Assembly (NCBI GenBank): GCA_019314005.1
Contig: JAFDAE010000035.1
Coordinates: forward strand, 1 to 13,148
Source: Deltaproteobacteria bacterium
Lineage (GTDB): Bacteria; Desulfobacterota; Desulfobacteria; C00003060; C00003106
Length of the DNA: 13,148 nucleotides
Direction: 5' to 3'
Shown here: piece by piece, positions 1-6,269 of the stretch
How the letters are laid out: each line of letters opens with the position of its first letter
Position numbering within the stretch: position 1 is the stretch's first letter
Translations under genes and position numbers: made by a program
Notes under the pieces: model-generated
What the model was told of the DNA's origin: nothing
What the model saw: the letters and a program-made list of their open reading frames with translations, nothing else
Databases searched by the model: none

Positions 1-1068
1 TGCGTTAAACTCAGATCCTACAAAAGGATAGTTTGGTGGGACCCGATAAGCTAATTCGTTTTCAAAATACGCGGCCATCTCCGTAATAACCGTTGTATCG
101 ATACCATTAGTCTCTCCGGTGAGCGCTATGCGTTCCATAATGACAGCTTCAATAGGGGTATTGCCGGTTCGTTCTCCAAAACCGAGCAGAGTCCCGTTGA
201 TAGCGCCACATCCGTACAACCATGAAGTTGTGGCATTTATGACCACTTTGTGAAAGTCATTGTGGCCATGCCATTCTAAAAGGCGCCCCGGCACTCCGGC
301 ATCTTCTATAAACGCTCTTACAAGCTTTGGTACACTTCTTGGGAGGGCCGCCCCTGGATATGTGACACCAAATCCGAGCGTGTCGCACATACGAATTTTT
401 ACGTCTATCCCTGTTTCTTCTCGGAGCTTCATAAGTTCAATAGCAAAAGGGATGCAAAATCCGTAAATGTCCGCCCGGGTGACATCCTCAAAGTGGCATC
501 TCGGCACAATTCCCATATCAAGGGCCTTTTTAACAATCTTCAGATAAGCCGCCATTGCCTTTTTTCTGGTCATATTCAACTTGTAAAAGATATGATAGTC
601 CGACACTGAGGTGAGTATGCCGGTCTCCTTTAGCCCCATTTTCTTAACTAATGCGAGGTCCTTTTCATTGGCCCGTATCCAGCCCGTTATTTCCGGATAT
701 TTGTACCCTTTTTCAAGACATTTCGTAACCGCTTCTTTATCCCTTTTGCTGTAAAGAAAAAATTCGCTTTGGTGGATAACGCCATTGGGTCCTCCCATGC
801 GATGAAGGAGGTCAAATATATGGGTAATCTGGTCCACTGTATAAGGAGGTCGTGCCTGCTGACCGTCTCTGAAGGTGGAATCACTGATTCGAAACTCATC
901 TGCCGGATCAGGCGCAATCATTTTAAAATCAAAATCGATCCGGCTGACGGTATCATACGGGAAAACCCCTCTTTGGAGATTCGGTTCATCTATTTCACAA
1001 AGCCGGTGCTCCCAGAATTTGGAGTGCTCATGTACCAGAACACGTCTGTTTTTGTCCCATTTGGCCAT
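1..1068 (-). CDS. HMGL-like (DRE-TIM) acyltransferase, candidate Re-citrate synthase, 3' end outside window
   Basis: The reading frame stays open from the ATG at 1068 to the left edge, giving the first 356 residues of a protein whose C-terminus is missing. It belongs to the isopropylmalate/homocitrate synthase family of DRE-TIM metalloenzymes, which condense acetyl-CoA with a 2-oxoacid. Seen in the sequence: DSTFRDGQQ (63-71, catalytic Arg-Asp signature), HGHND (267-271, metal-binding histidines), and GFGERTGN (296-303, the family's GxGERxGN motif). The long N-terminal extension before the barrel and the FRDGQQARPPYT context resemble, as far as I recall, enzymes of sulfate reducers and syntrophs related to Re-citrate synthase. 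The por operon just upstream makes acetyl-CoA, which fits citrate formation, but this is inference. Homocitrate or isopropylmalate synthase remain alternatives. A 188-bp gap separates it from porB, so it may have its own transcript. The ribosome-binding site is weak (GGGG about 13 nt upstream). Confidence 0.88.
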   Translation of the reverse strand, partial: MAKWDKNRRVLVHEHSKFWEHRLCEIDEPNLQRGVFPYDTVSRIDFDFKMIAPDPADEFRISDSTFRDGQQARPPYTVDQITHIFDLLHRMGGPNGVIHQSEFFLYSKRDKEAVTKCLEKGYKYPEITGWIRANEKDLALVKKMGLKETGILTSVSDYHIFYKLNMTRKKAMAAYLKIVKKALDMGIVPRCHFEDVTRADIYGFCIPFAIELMKLREETGIDVKIRMCDTLGFGVTYPGAALPRSVPKLVRAFIEDAGVPGRLLEWHGHNDFHKVVINATTSWLYGCGAINGTLLGFGERTGNTPIEAVIMERIALTGETNGIDTTVITEMAAYFENELAYRVPPNYPFVGSEFNA

Positions 1069-1218
1069 AATTTAATAATACCCCGTTTTTGCATTGACGA
1101 TTTTCTATTGAAGATTGATGGCGGCTGCAAAGCCGATCCCCTCAATTGGTTCAAATGATGGTCAAGATTTTTTTATTCTTTTTAAACCATCAACCAACAA
1201 AAAAGCAAAAGATAATAT

Positions 1219-1253
1219 TTACTTTCTATTTTCTGTCCTCTATTATCTATACC
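1219..1253 (-). repeat. Degenerate heptad repeat, AGGACAG/AAAATAG type
   Basis: Read on the minus strand, the bases just after the porB stop fall into consecutive 7-mers: GGTATAG, ATAATAG, AGGACAG, AAAATAG, then a weaker AAAGTAA. This is the same family and sense-strand orientation as the longer array at 12120-12210. The remainder of the 1069-1256 gap shows only a short CGGCT/AGCCG stem (1122-1135) with no T-run, and no gene. Confidence 0.6.
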
Positions 1254-1256
1254 ACG

Positions 1257-2204
1257 CTATCCTTTTGCTTTTGCCAACAGTGCCCGATATTCTTCATTCA
1301 CACGTTTCTGGATGACTGATATGGTCTTTTTATCCAGGTGACGAAAGCGTCTCTGGGTTTTGAGAAACTCTGTGATCGGCTTTGGCTTTTTGATCTCCTT
1401 GGATATGATGGTCTTGCCGTCGATTACCTCATAGAGAGGAAACACCTTTGTCTGGACAGCGAGGCGGCTGGTCATAATAGCGCTGTCTCCCCTGGATCCC
1501 CAACCAGTGGGGCAGGGCGACAAGATGTGAACATAAGCCGGTCCTTTAACCATAGATGCCTTTTTTACCTTATTCATAAGATCAAGATGATACGCAACCG
1601 TCGCTGTTGCCACATACGGTATATTGTGCGCTTCAGCAATAGCAGGGACATTCTTTTTCCATGTATACTGGCCGATGCTCAATTCTCCGGGAGGTGACGT
1701 AGTGGTCATGGCGCCGTACGGAGTACAACTGGAGCGTTGGACACCGGTGTTCATGTACGCTTCGTTGTCAAAACAAAGGTATGTAAAGTCATGCCCCCGT
1801 TCAAAAGCGCCTGAAAGCGACTGAAGACCGATATCCGCGGTCGCGCCGTCACCACCCATGGCAACGATATTGGGCCGCTTTTTAGGAAGCTTCCCTTTGC
1901 GCATCATTGCCTTCCGTGCTGCTTCGATTCCTGTTGCCACAGCAGAGGAGTTTTCAAATGCCACATGTATCCATGGAATTCTCCAGGCAGTCTGCGGAAA
2001 GGAGGATGTTATGATTTCCATACACCCGGTCGCGCTCGCCACTATAGTATCATTTCCGAGGGCTTTCATGGCAAGGCGCAGAGCTAAGACCTCCCCGCAT
2101 CCTTGACAGGCCCTGTGTCCATAGGCGAGTGGCTCCACCTTTGGTAATGTTTTTTGGGTAAATGGTTTAAATTTTTTCAGGTCGTTGGCTGCATTATTAC
2201 TCAT
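1257..2204 (-). CDS. porB: Pyruvate:ferredoxin oxidoreductase, beta subunit (TPP-binding)
   Basis: This 315-residue subunit carries thiamine diphosphate and one [4Fe-4S] cluster in the heteromeric enzyme that oxidatively decarboxylates pyruvate with CoA to acetyl-CoA, passing electrons to ferredoxin in the cytoplasm. Visible motifs are the cluster cysteines C33 and C36 (ACQGCGE), C61 (ATGCME) and C231 (SPCPTGW), and the TPP/Mg motif GDGATADIG (118-126) with its distal DNEAY (146-150). The PCPTGW context and overall length match PorB of four-subunit enzymes better than the 2-oxoglutarate or branched-chain relatives, although substrate cannot be proven by reading. Its ATG overlaps the porA TGA (ATGA, 2201-2204), indicating translational coupling, and GAGGG precedes the start. 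It is the last por gene; stop is TAG. Confidence 0.95.
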   Translation of the reverse strand: MSNNAANDLKKFKPFTQKTLPKVEPLAYGHRACQGCGEVLALRLAMKALGNDTIVASATGCMEIITSSFPQTAWRIPWIHVAFENSSAVATGIEAARKAMMRKGKLPKKRPNIVAMGGDGATADIGLQSLSGAFERGHDFTYLCFDNEAYMNTGVQRSSCTPYGAMTTTSPPGELSIGQYTWKKNVPAIAEAHNIPYVATATVAYHLDLMNKVKKASMVKGPAYVHILSPCPTGWGSRGDSAIMTSRLAVQTKVFPLYEVIDGKTIISKEIKKPKPITEFLKTQRRFRHLDKKTISVIQKRVNEEYRALLAKAKG

Positions 2205-3379
2205 TTTTCCCTCACTCCAATCATCTCGTAAACAGGGCCTTTCCCCTTTTTAGCATACCGTGTAGCCTTTGTGACAATCTCTTCAAACATGTCGGTAGTC
2301 ACGTCACGCCCGCCGAGGCCCGCAACAAACCCAAATATTTGAGGTCTCTCTTTTTGGTTATATAGGGCTGATTTGACTTCCATGTAAACCGGCCCACCCT
2401 GCGATCCGTAGGATATAGCGCGATCAACAACTGCAAGCGTCTTTATCCCCTTGACCGCCCGCTGGAATTCCTGAAGCGGAAATGGTCTCCACAGCCGGAA
2501 TCTCATCAGGCCGACCGGAATCCCTTTATCCCGCATAGCGTCAACAGCAGTCATCGCTGTTTCGCTGATAGAACCCATAGTCATAAGGACGATTTCAGCC
2601 CCTTTTGTTTTATAGGTCTCAATCGGTTTGTAGTGACGCCCGTAAAGTTTGCCGAACTCTTTCCACTCGTCGATGATGACTTTTTTCGAAGCGGTAATCG
2701 CTGTTTCATACTGCTTCTTTGCCTCCGTAAAGACAGCCGGCAGTCCTACGCCTCCCATGGTTATGGGATGCTTTGTGTCAAGTGTCAGTTTTGGTTTATA
2801 TGGTTTGAGATATTTTTTTGCCTCAGCCTGTGTCATCATTTCTATTGGTTCGACCACATGGCTAAGCGTAAATCCATCCAGATTGACCATAACCGGAAGA
2901 AGTACATCGGCGTGCTCGGCAACCTTGAAGGCGTGCAACGTCAGATCAAACGCCTCCTGACCATTTTCAGCAAAGGTTTGAATCCAGCAGCAATCCCGCT
3001 CAGACATAACGTCGCTGTGATCATTCCAGATGCTGATAGGGCCGGACATGGAGCGGTTTGCCAGAGTCATCACGATCGGCATACGAAGCGCGGGCGCGAT
3101 ATATAGAATCTCATGCATCAGAGCAAGTCCCTGAGAACTTGTGGCGGTATATGTGCGGGCGCCTGCCGCGGAAGATCCTATACAGAGGCTCATGGCTGTG
3201 TGCTCTGATTCCACAGGGACAAACTCGGCATCCAGTTTCCCGTCTGCTACGAGTTCCGACAGATGTTCTACAATATGTGTCTGCGGCGTGATCGGATAGG
3301 CCGCTATCAGGTCTACGTCAGCAGCCCGAACCGCTTCACTGACTGCCAAAGAGACTTCAATTCCTACCTTTTTTGCCAT
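2201..3379 (-). CDS. porA: Pyruvate:ferredoxin oxidoreductase, alpha subunit
   Basis: The 392-residue alpha chain combines the pyrimidine-binding half of the TPP site with the transketolase C-terminal-like domain. Typical PorA landmarks are YPITPQT (28-34, substrate/TPP region), ESEH (57-60, with the glutamate that activates TPP), TSSQGL (80-85) and the conserved ANR at 107-109. A second domain follows from about residue 260 (VLMTMGS onward), which in the family contributes to subunit contacts and CoA access. The start is fixed by a strong GGAGGAAGAA ribosome-binding site that overlaps the final Glu codons of porD, only 2 nt downstream of that gene's stop. It pairs with porB, whose start overlaps its stop. 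A related 2-ketoisovalerate enzyme is the main alternative, judged less likely because of the gene set and motifs in PorB. Confidence 0.95.
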   Translation of the reverse strand: MAKKVGIEVSLAVSEAVRAADVDLIAAYPITPQTHIVEHLSELVADGKLDAEFVPVESEHTAMSLCIGSSAAGARTYTATSSQGLALMHEILYIAPALRMPIVMTLANRSMSGPISIWNDHSDVMSERDCCWIQTFAENGQEAFDLTLHAFKVAEHADVLLPVMVNLDGFTLSHVVEPIEMMTQAEAKKYLKPYKPKLTLDTKHPITMGGVGLPAVFTEAKKQYETAITASKKVIIDEWKEFGKLYGRHYKPIETYKTKGAEIVLMTMGSISETAMTAVDAMRDKGIPVGLMRFRLWRPFPLQEFQRAVKGIKTLAVVDRAISYGSQGGPVYMEVKSALYNQKERPQIFGFVAGLGGRDVTTDMFEEIVTKATRYAKKGKGPVYEMIGVREK

Positions 3380-3381
3380 AA

Positions 3382-3681
3382 CTATTCTTCCTCCATAACC
3401 ATGGTAATAGCGCCTTTAGGACATTCAAGCGCGCATATACCGCATCCTTTGCAGTAATTGGCGTTCCATTTATAAAAACCGTCTTTGCCCGGTGAATACG
3501 ACATGTCAGGGCAATAGATCCAGCAGAGGCCGCATTTAATGCACTTTTCCTGGTCTACCACAGGATGCTGGCTGCGCCAATCCCCGGTTTTAAGGTGCGC
3601 GGAACTGCCGGGCTCAGTTATAGCCATCCCGAGTTCCAAGTCTTGCCATGCAATAATCGCGTCTATCTTCTTTTTAGCCAA
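3382..3681 (-). CDS. porD: Pyruvate:ferredoxin oxidoreductase, delta subunit (2[4Fe-4S] ferredoxin), TTG start
   Basis: This 99-residue ferredoxin-like subunit relays electrons from the TPP/cluster site of PorAB to external ferredoxin. Two full CxxCxxCxxxCP motifs are present: C47/C50/C53/C57 and C77/C80/C83/C87, enough for two [4Fe-4S] clusters. An N-terminal stretch of about 40 residues (AWQDLELGMAITEPGSS) precedes the cluster domain, as is usual in PorD. The start codon is TTG, chosen because AAGGAG lies 8 nt upstream, directly after the porG stop (TAA at 3694-3696), and the resulting MAKKK N-terminus is family-like. The spacing to porG is 12 nt and to porA 2 nt, so the four genes form one operon in the order G-D-A-B. 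Confidence 0.94.
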   Translation of the reverse strand: MAKKKIDAIIAWQDLELGMAITEPGSSAHLKTGDWRSQHPVVDQEKCIKCGLCWIYCPDMSYSPGKDGFYKWNANYCKGCGICALECPKGAITMVMEEE

Positions 3682-3693
3682 TGTTCCAACTCC

Positions 3694-4242
3694 TTACTGT
3701 ATATTTGGGGTCTTTGAATAGGCTTCCTTGAGCGCGTTCCAATTCTTTTCCGCAATACGTCCAAACCGTTTTTGCAACGGCGCTTCTATCGATTTGAGAT
3801 TTATAACGTCGCAGGCCTTTATCAGCGCGCCGAGCAAGGTTGTATTAGTAATGGGAAGCCCTAAGTTCCGTATTGCGATATCAGTTGCATCTATCGTAGC
3901 CAGTTTTGCTTTGATGCCAAACGTTTTTCGGATTGTTTTTTCATCCTTTGAGGTATTTAGGATAACGATCCCGTCCTTTTTCAGGCCCGTTGTTACGTCA
4001 ACAATTTGGAGGAGTGTGGGGTCGAGCACGACCACGATATCGGGTGTGTAGACCATCTCCCGTGTCCGAATAGGCTTGTCGCTGATTCGCGTAAATGCCA
4101 TAACAGGCGCTCCCCTGCGCTCAGGTCCAAAGCTTGGAAACGCCTGGGCATACTTTCCTTCATTAATAGCGGCCAATGCTAACAGTTCGGTAGATGTTAC
4201 CGCTCCCTGGCCGCCGCGTCCGTGAATTCTGATTTCGATCAT
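3694..4242 (-). CDS. porG: Pyruvate:ferredoxin oxidoreductase, gamma subunit
   Basis: The 182-residue gamma subunit is the first gene of the por operon. It shows the two hallmarks of the POR/KOR gamma family: the glycine-rich GRGGQG at residues 8-13 and [11 protein letters not shown] at 37-47. In the assembled enzyme this domain is implicated in CoA binding and subunit assembly. The ATG at 4242 is supported by AGAGGA (plus-strand 4248-4253) about 5-6 nt upstream, and by the motif lying at the normal distance from the N-terminus. A sigma-54 type promoter is recognisable about 90 bp upstream, predicting a leader of roughly 79 nt. That leader contains a solitary end of a MITE-like element, so the transcript begins with repeat-derived sequence. 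Confidence 0.94.
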   Translation of the reverse strand: MIEIRIHGRGGQGAVTSTELLALAAINEGKYAQAFPSFGPERRGAPVMAFTRISDKPIRTREMVYTPDIVVVLDPTLLQIVDVTTGLKKDGIVILNTSKDEKTIRKTFGIKAKLATIDATDIAIRNLGLPITNTTLLGALIKACDVINLKSIEAPLQKRFGRIAEKNWNALKEAYSKTPNIQ

Positions 4243-4274
4243 AACGTTCCTCTCATGGTTGGTAAGTGAAGACC

Positions 4275-4298
4275 AATGTCGCGTTTTTCAAAGGTCTC
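4275..4298. repeat. Solo terminal end of the 142-bp MITE family
   Basis: These 24 bp match positions 4668-4691, the right end of the complete element, with a single mismatch (T for G before CAAAGGTCTC). No left end in the matching arrangement is visible nearby, so this looks like a relic or partial copy. It sits in the predicted leader of the por transcript, between promoter and porG. Confidence 0.7.
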
Positions 4299-4330
4299 AA
4301 GTGTTGCAAACCGAAACATTTACCGTACTC

Positions 4331-4348
4331 TTGCTACTTTCGTGCCAA
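4331..4348 (-). promoter_or_regulatory. Sigma-54 (-24/-12) promoter of the por operon
   Basis: On the minus strand the sequence is TTGGCACGAAAGTAGCAA. It contains GG, exactly 10 bp, then GC, and a perfect TGGCACG half; the -12 half is TAGC instead of the consensus TTGC. The GG is at 4346/4345 and the GC at 4334/4333, predicting transcription from about 4321, 79 nt before the porG ATG. The location, orientation and near-consensus match all agree. The match is by eye, without a scoring matrix. Confidence 0.7.
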
Positions 4349-4476
4349 GCATCCAACCTCTACGATAGCAATACATCGATTATAAGTAAAATATATAACA
4401 AGCTGATTTAACAATACATTTTGATATTGTGGTGTTCGTTCCATCGGGTGCAGAGGATAACCTTAAAATTTTACAT

Positions 4477-4512
4477 GGGGAATATGTCCCCTGTTGGTGG
4501 GGAATATTCCCC
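4477..4512. promoter_or_regulatory. Paired palindromes, candidate upstream activator sites
   Basis: GGGGAATATGTCCCC (4477-4491) and the perfect palindrome GGGGAATATTCCCC (4499-4512) share the same half-sites. Their centres are about 22 bp apart, two helical turns, so a protein could bind both on one face. They lie at about -163 and -184 from the start predicted for the sigma-54 promoter, the usual place for bacterial enhancer-binding proteins. The regulator is unknown and not encoded in the window. Between this pair and the promoter (4349-4476) I see AT-rich DNA and no gene. Confidence 0.55.
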
Positions 4513-4549
4513 CCGAACCGAAAAGCCTCGTCTCCTTGTCCCTTGAATA

Positions 4550-4691
4550 GAGACCTTTGCATAACTGCCATTTTCTCGTGATGCGGCGTCAGGCTTCAAA
4601 ATTTAATCCTCGAAATACCTAATGTATTCCTCCGGTTAAATTTTTCACCTTCCTTGCCTGACGAAAAAATGTCGCGTTTTGCAAAGGTCTC
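4550..4691. mobile_element. 142-bp MITE-like element with terminal inverted repeats and 5-bp target duplication
   Basis: The ends are GAGACCTTTGCA (4550-4561) and its exact complement TGCAAAGGTCTC (4680-4691); the repeat continues imperfectly for roughly 25 bp. GAATA flanks both ends directly (4545-4549 and 4692-4696), a convincing 5-bp target-site duplication. Inside are a second perfect inverted pair, CGTCAGGC (4587-4594) and GCCTGACG (4656-4663), and an AAAATTTAA/TTAAATTTT pair, so the element can fold into a long hairpin. It encodes no protein and would need a transposase in trans. It lies between prfB and the por control region and might also serve as a transcription terminator, which is speculative. 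Confidence 0.8.
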
Positions 4692-4770
4692 GAATAGAGT
4701 ATGTGTTGTTATTCCAATATGAAAGGAATGTCAAAGGAAAAATGTGTGTTTAGTGTCCTTGTGAAAAGAA

Positions 4771-5878
4771 TCATGATCGCTTGCTCCCTTTTGCAAGGAG
4801 CACACCCTCTATAAATGGGTCTATGTTTCCGTCCAGCACGTCACTTACATTTCCTATGCTAAGATCTATACGATGGTCCTTTACCATCTGATACGGCTGT
4901 AATGTATATGATCGTATCTGACTCCCCCATGCGATGTCCTGCTTGGAGTCGTGCAACGCTTGCATCTCTTCGTCTTTTTTCAGACGCTCTTGTTCGTAAA
5001 GCCGCGCTTTCAAGACCGTCATAGCCACTGCCTTGTTTCTATGCTGAGATCGGTCCTGCTGGCACTGAACCACGATCCCTGTGGGGATATGGGTGATCCG
5101 CACACCGGAATCCGTTTTGTTGACATGCTGTCCGCCGGCGCCGCTTGAACGAAAGGTGTCGATTCTAAGGTCCTTTTCATCTATTTTGACGTCGATTGTG
5201 TCGTCGATTTCCGGCACTACAAAGACAGATGCAAAAGATGTATGTCTTCGATTGCCGGCATCAAACGGAGAGATGCGGACCAACCGATGTATACCTGCCT
5301 CGGCCTTTAAATAACCGTACGCATAGGGGCCGGTTGCAGTGAATGTTACACTTTTGATTCCGGCTTCATCGCCTGGCTGACGGTCTACTACCTTTGCCTC
5401 GTATCGTTTCCTTTCACACCAACGGAGGTACATCCTAAGAAGCATCTCGGCCCAATCCTGCGCTTCTGTTCCACCGGCTCCCGCATTAATTGAAACGATC
5501 GCGTTACGCTCGTCGTTCTCCCCTCCCAGCATCTGCCTGAGGGAGAGCTGTCGCATAGATTGCGCTAATTCCTCGACAGCGAGTTCCGCCTCGCTGATAC
5601 TCTCGGCGTCGTCCTCTTCGACAGCTAAGTCATATAGAACTTCTGCATCATCCAACTCATTTCGGAGTTTTTCCCAATCTTGTACTGTGTTGGAAATTCT
5701 TGTGCGTTCCTGAAGGAGCGGTTTCCCTTTTTTAGGGTCATCCCAGAAGCCGTCTTTGGTCATCTCCTTTTCAACTTCTTGCAGGCGTTGTTTTTTATCT
5801 TCTATGTCAAAGATAGTCCTTAAGTTGATTTATGTGATCAAAAAGTTCCTTTATTTTATTCTTCATTTCTAATGACAT
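4771..5878 (-). CDS. prfB: Peptide chain release factor 2, with programmed +1 frameshift
   Basis: RF2 recognises UGA and UAA stop codons and triggers peptide release on the ribosome. The complete 368-residue protein is made only by a +1 shift: 23 codons are read from the ATG at 5878 to CTT (5812-5810), the T at 5809 is skipped at the in-frame UGA, and reading resumes with GAC (5808-5806). The joined sequence KDYL-DIEDKK corresponds to RGYL-DYDAKK of the E. coli protein. In the full product the stop-recognition tripeptide SPF is at 203-205 and the catalytic GGQ at 248-250, within two residues of E. coli numbering. AAGGAG (5886-5891) lies 7 nt before the ATG. An internal ATG at 5763 gives a false 330-residue gene if the shift is ignored. 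It is co-directional with por but separated by 528 bp. Confidence 0.96.
5806..5821 (-). promoter_or_regulatory. RF2 programmed frameshift signal
   Basis: The minus strand reads AAGG-ACTAT-CTT-TGA-C. AAGG (5821-5818) is a Shine-Dalgarno-like stimulator, CTT is the slippery P-site codon, and TGA followed by C is the poorly recognised stop. This matches the CTTTGAC core of the autoregulatory frameshift known for prfB: low RF2 stalls termination and favours the shift. The stimulator is shorter and slightly further from CTT than in E. coli. Confidence 0.93.
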
Positions 5879-5903
5879 AGTGTTACTCCTTTGCTTAAAT
5901 GTT

Positions 5904-5957
5904 AACGGGCTATGGCGCTTGGAAACGTCACCGAGCATATTTGGGCAACAGCCCGTT
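5904..5957. other. Inverted repeat in the prfB leader
   Basis: AACGGGCT (5904-5911) and AGCCCGTT (5950-5957) are exact complements 38 bp apart, just upstream of the prfB ribosome-binding site, and a GGGC/GCCC pair sits within. A leader RNA could fold here. No known riboswitch or attenuator pattern is recognised, so its function is unknown. Confidence 0.35.
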
Positions 5958-5990
5958 GAGATCGGAATCGCAGACTCAAAGTATGTTTGC

Positions 5991-6019
5991 ATAATATATA
6001 AATTATAATATTAAATCAA
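5991..6019 (-). promoter_or_regulatory. Sigma-70-type promoter for prfB
   Basis: On the minus strand TTGATT (6019-6014) is followed by exactly 17 bp and TATTAT (5996-5991) in very AT-rich DNA. Transcription would start near 5984, giving a leader of about 105 nt for prfB. Confidence 0.45.
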
Positions 6020-6049
6020 GGAAAGGTATTTTTCTCCACATAAAATCCC

Positions 6050-6078
6050 TTGATTATGCAGAGATTCTGGGATAAACT
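6050..6078 (+). promoter_or_regulatory. Sigma-70-type promoter for the gsp genes
   Basis: TTGATT (6050-6055), 17 bp, then TAAACT (6073-6078), a moderate match. It is divergent from the prfB promoter. If used, the transcript begins near 6085 and carries the whole repeat element 6117-6250 in its leader. Confidence 0.3.
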
Positions 6079-6116
6079 TAGTAAAATATTTTAAATTACT
6101 TAAGATTCAGCTAGTT

Positions 6117-6250
6117 AGTGTCCACCCAGAAATGGTAGATTTTGCCTCAAGACAAGGCCGCACAAAGGTTTCTACCGGAGGCGTAGTCCCGCCTGGGCGG
6201 GACGGAGAACGCAGTATAGGGGCAAAAGATGCCATTTCTGGGGGGATACC
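6117..6250 (+). mobile_element. MITE-like inverted-repeat element, copy 1
   Basis: The stretch begins AGTGTC and aligns almost base for base with the reverse complement of 9325-9475. The terminal repeat core CAGAAATGG recurs as CCATTTCTG at the right end. The centre holds GTCCCGCC-TG-GGCGGGAC (6186-6203), a perfect 8-bp stem. Compared with copy 2 it lacks about 17 bp right of that stem, and its right tip (GGGGGATACC) has diverged. It encodes no protein. It ends about 20 bp before the gspL start, next to the AAGGA that may serve as its ribosome-binding site. No target duplication could be resolved. Confidence 0.75.
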
Positions 6251-6269
6251 ATAAGGATAATGTGAACCA

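Noticed and set aside
1122..1135. Terminator after porB
   Set aside because: The CGGCT/AGCCG stem is only 5 bp and is not followed by a T-run on either strand at the right distance.
769..1158. 129-codon plus-strand open frame
   Set aside because: It is antisense to the HMGL-family gene, whose conserved motifs lie on the other strand.
2633..3106. 157-codon plus-strand open frame
   Set aside because: It lies wholly opposite porA and is Cys/His/Phe-rich with no recognisable domain.
4380..4571. 63-codon minus-strand open frame between prfB and porG
   Set aside because: It begins inside the MITE, runs across the candidate activator palindromes and the AT-rich control region, lacks a good ribosome-binding site and resembles no family.
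5807..5992. A separate 61-codon gene upstream of RF2
   Set aside because: Its last 23 codons are the RF2 N-terminus before the frameshift; the strong ribosome-binding site points to ATG 5878, and the earlier part is leader and promoter DNA.
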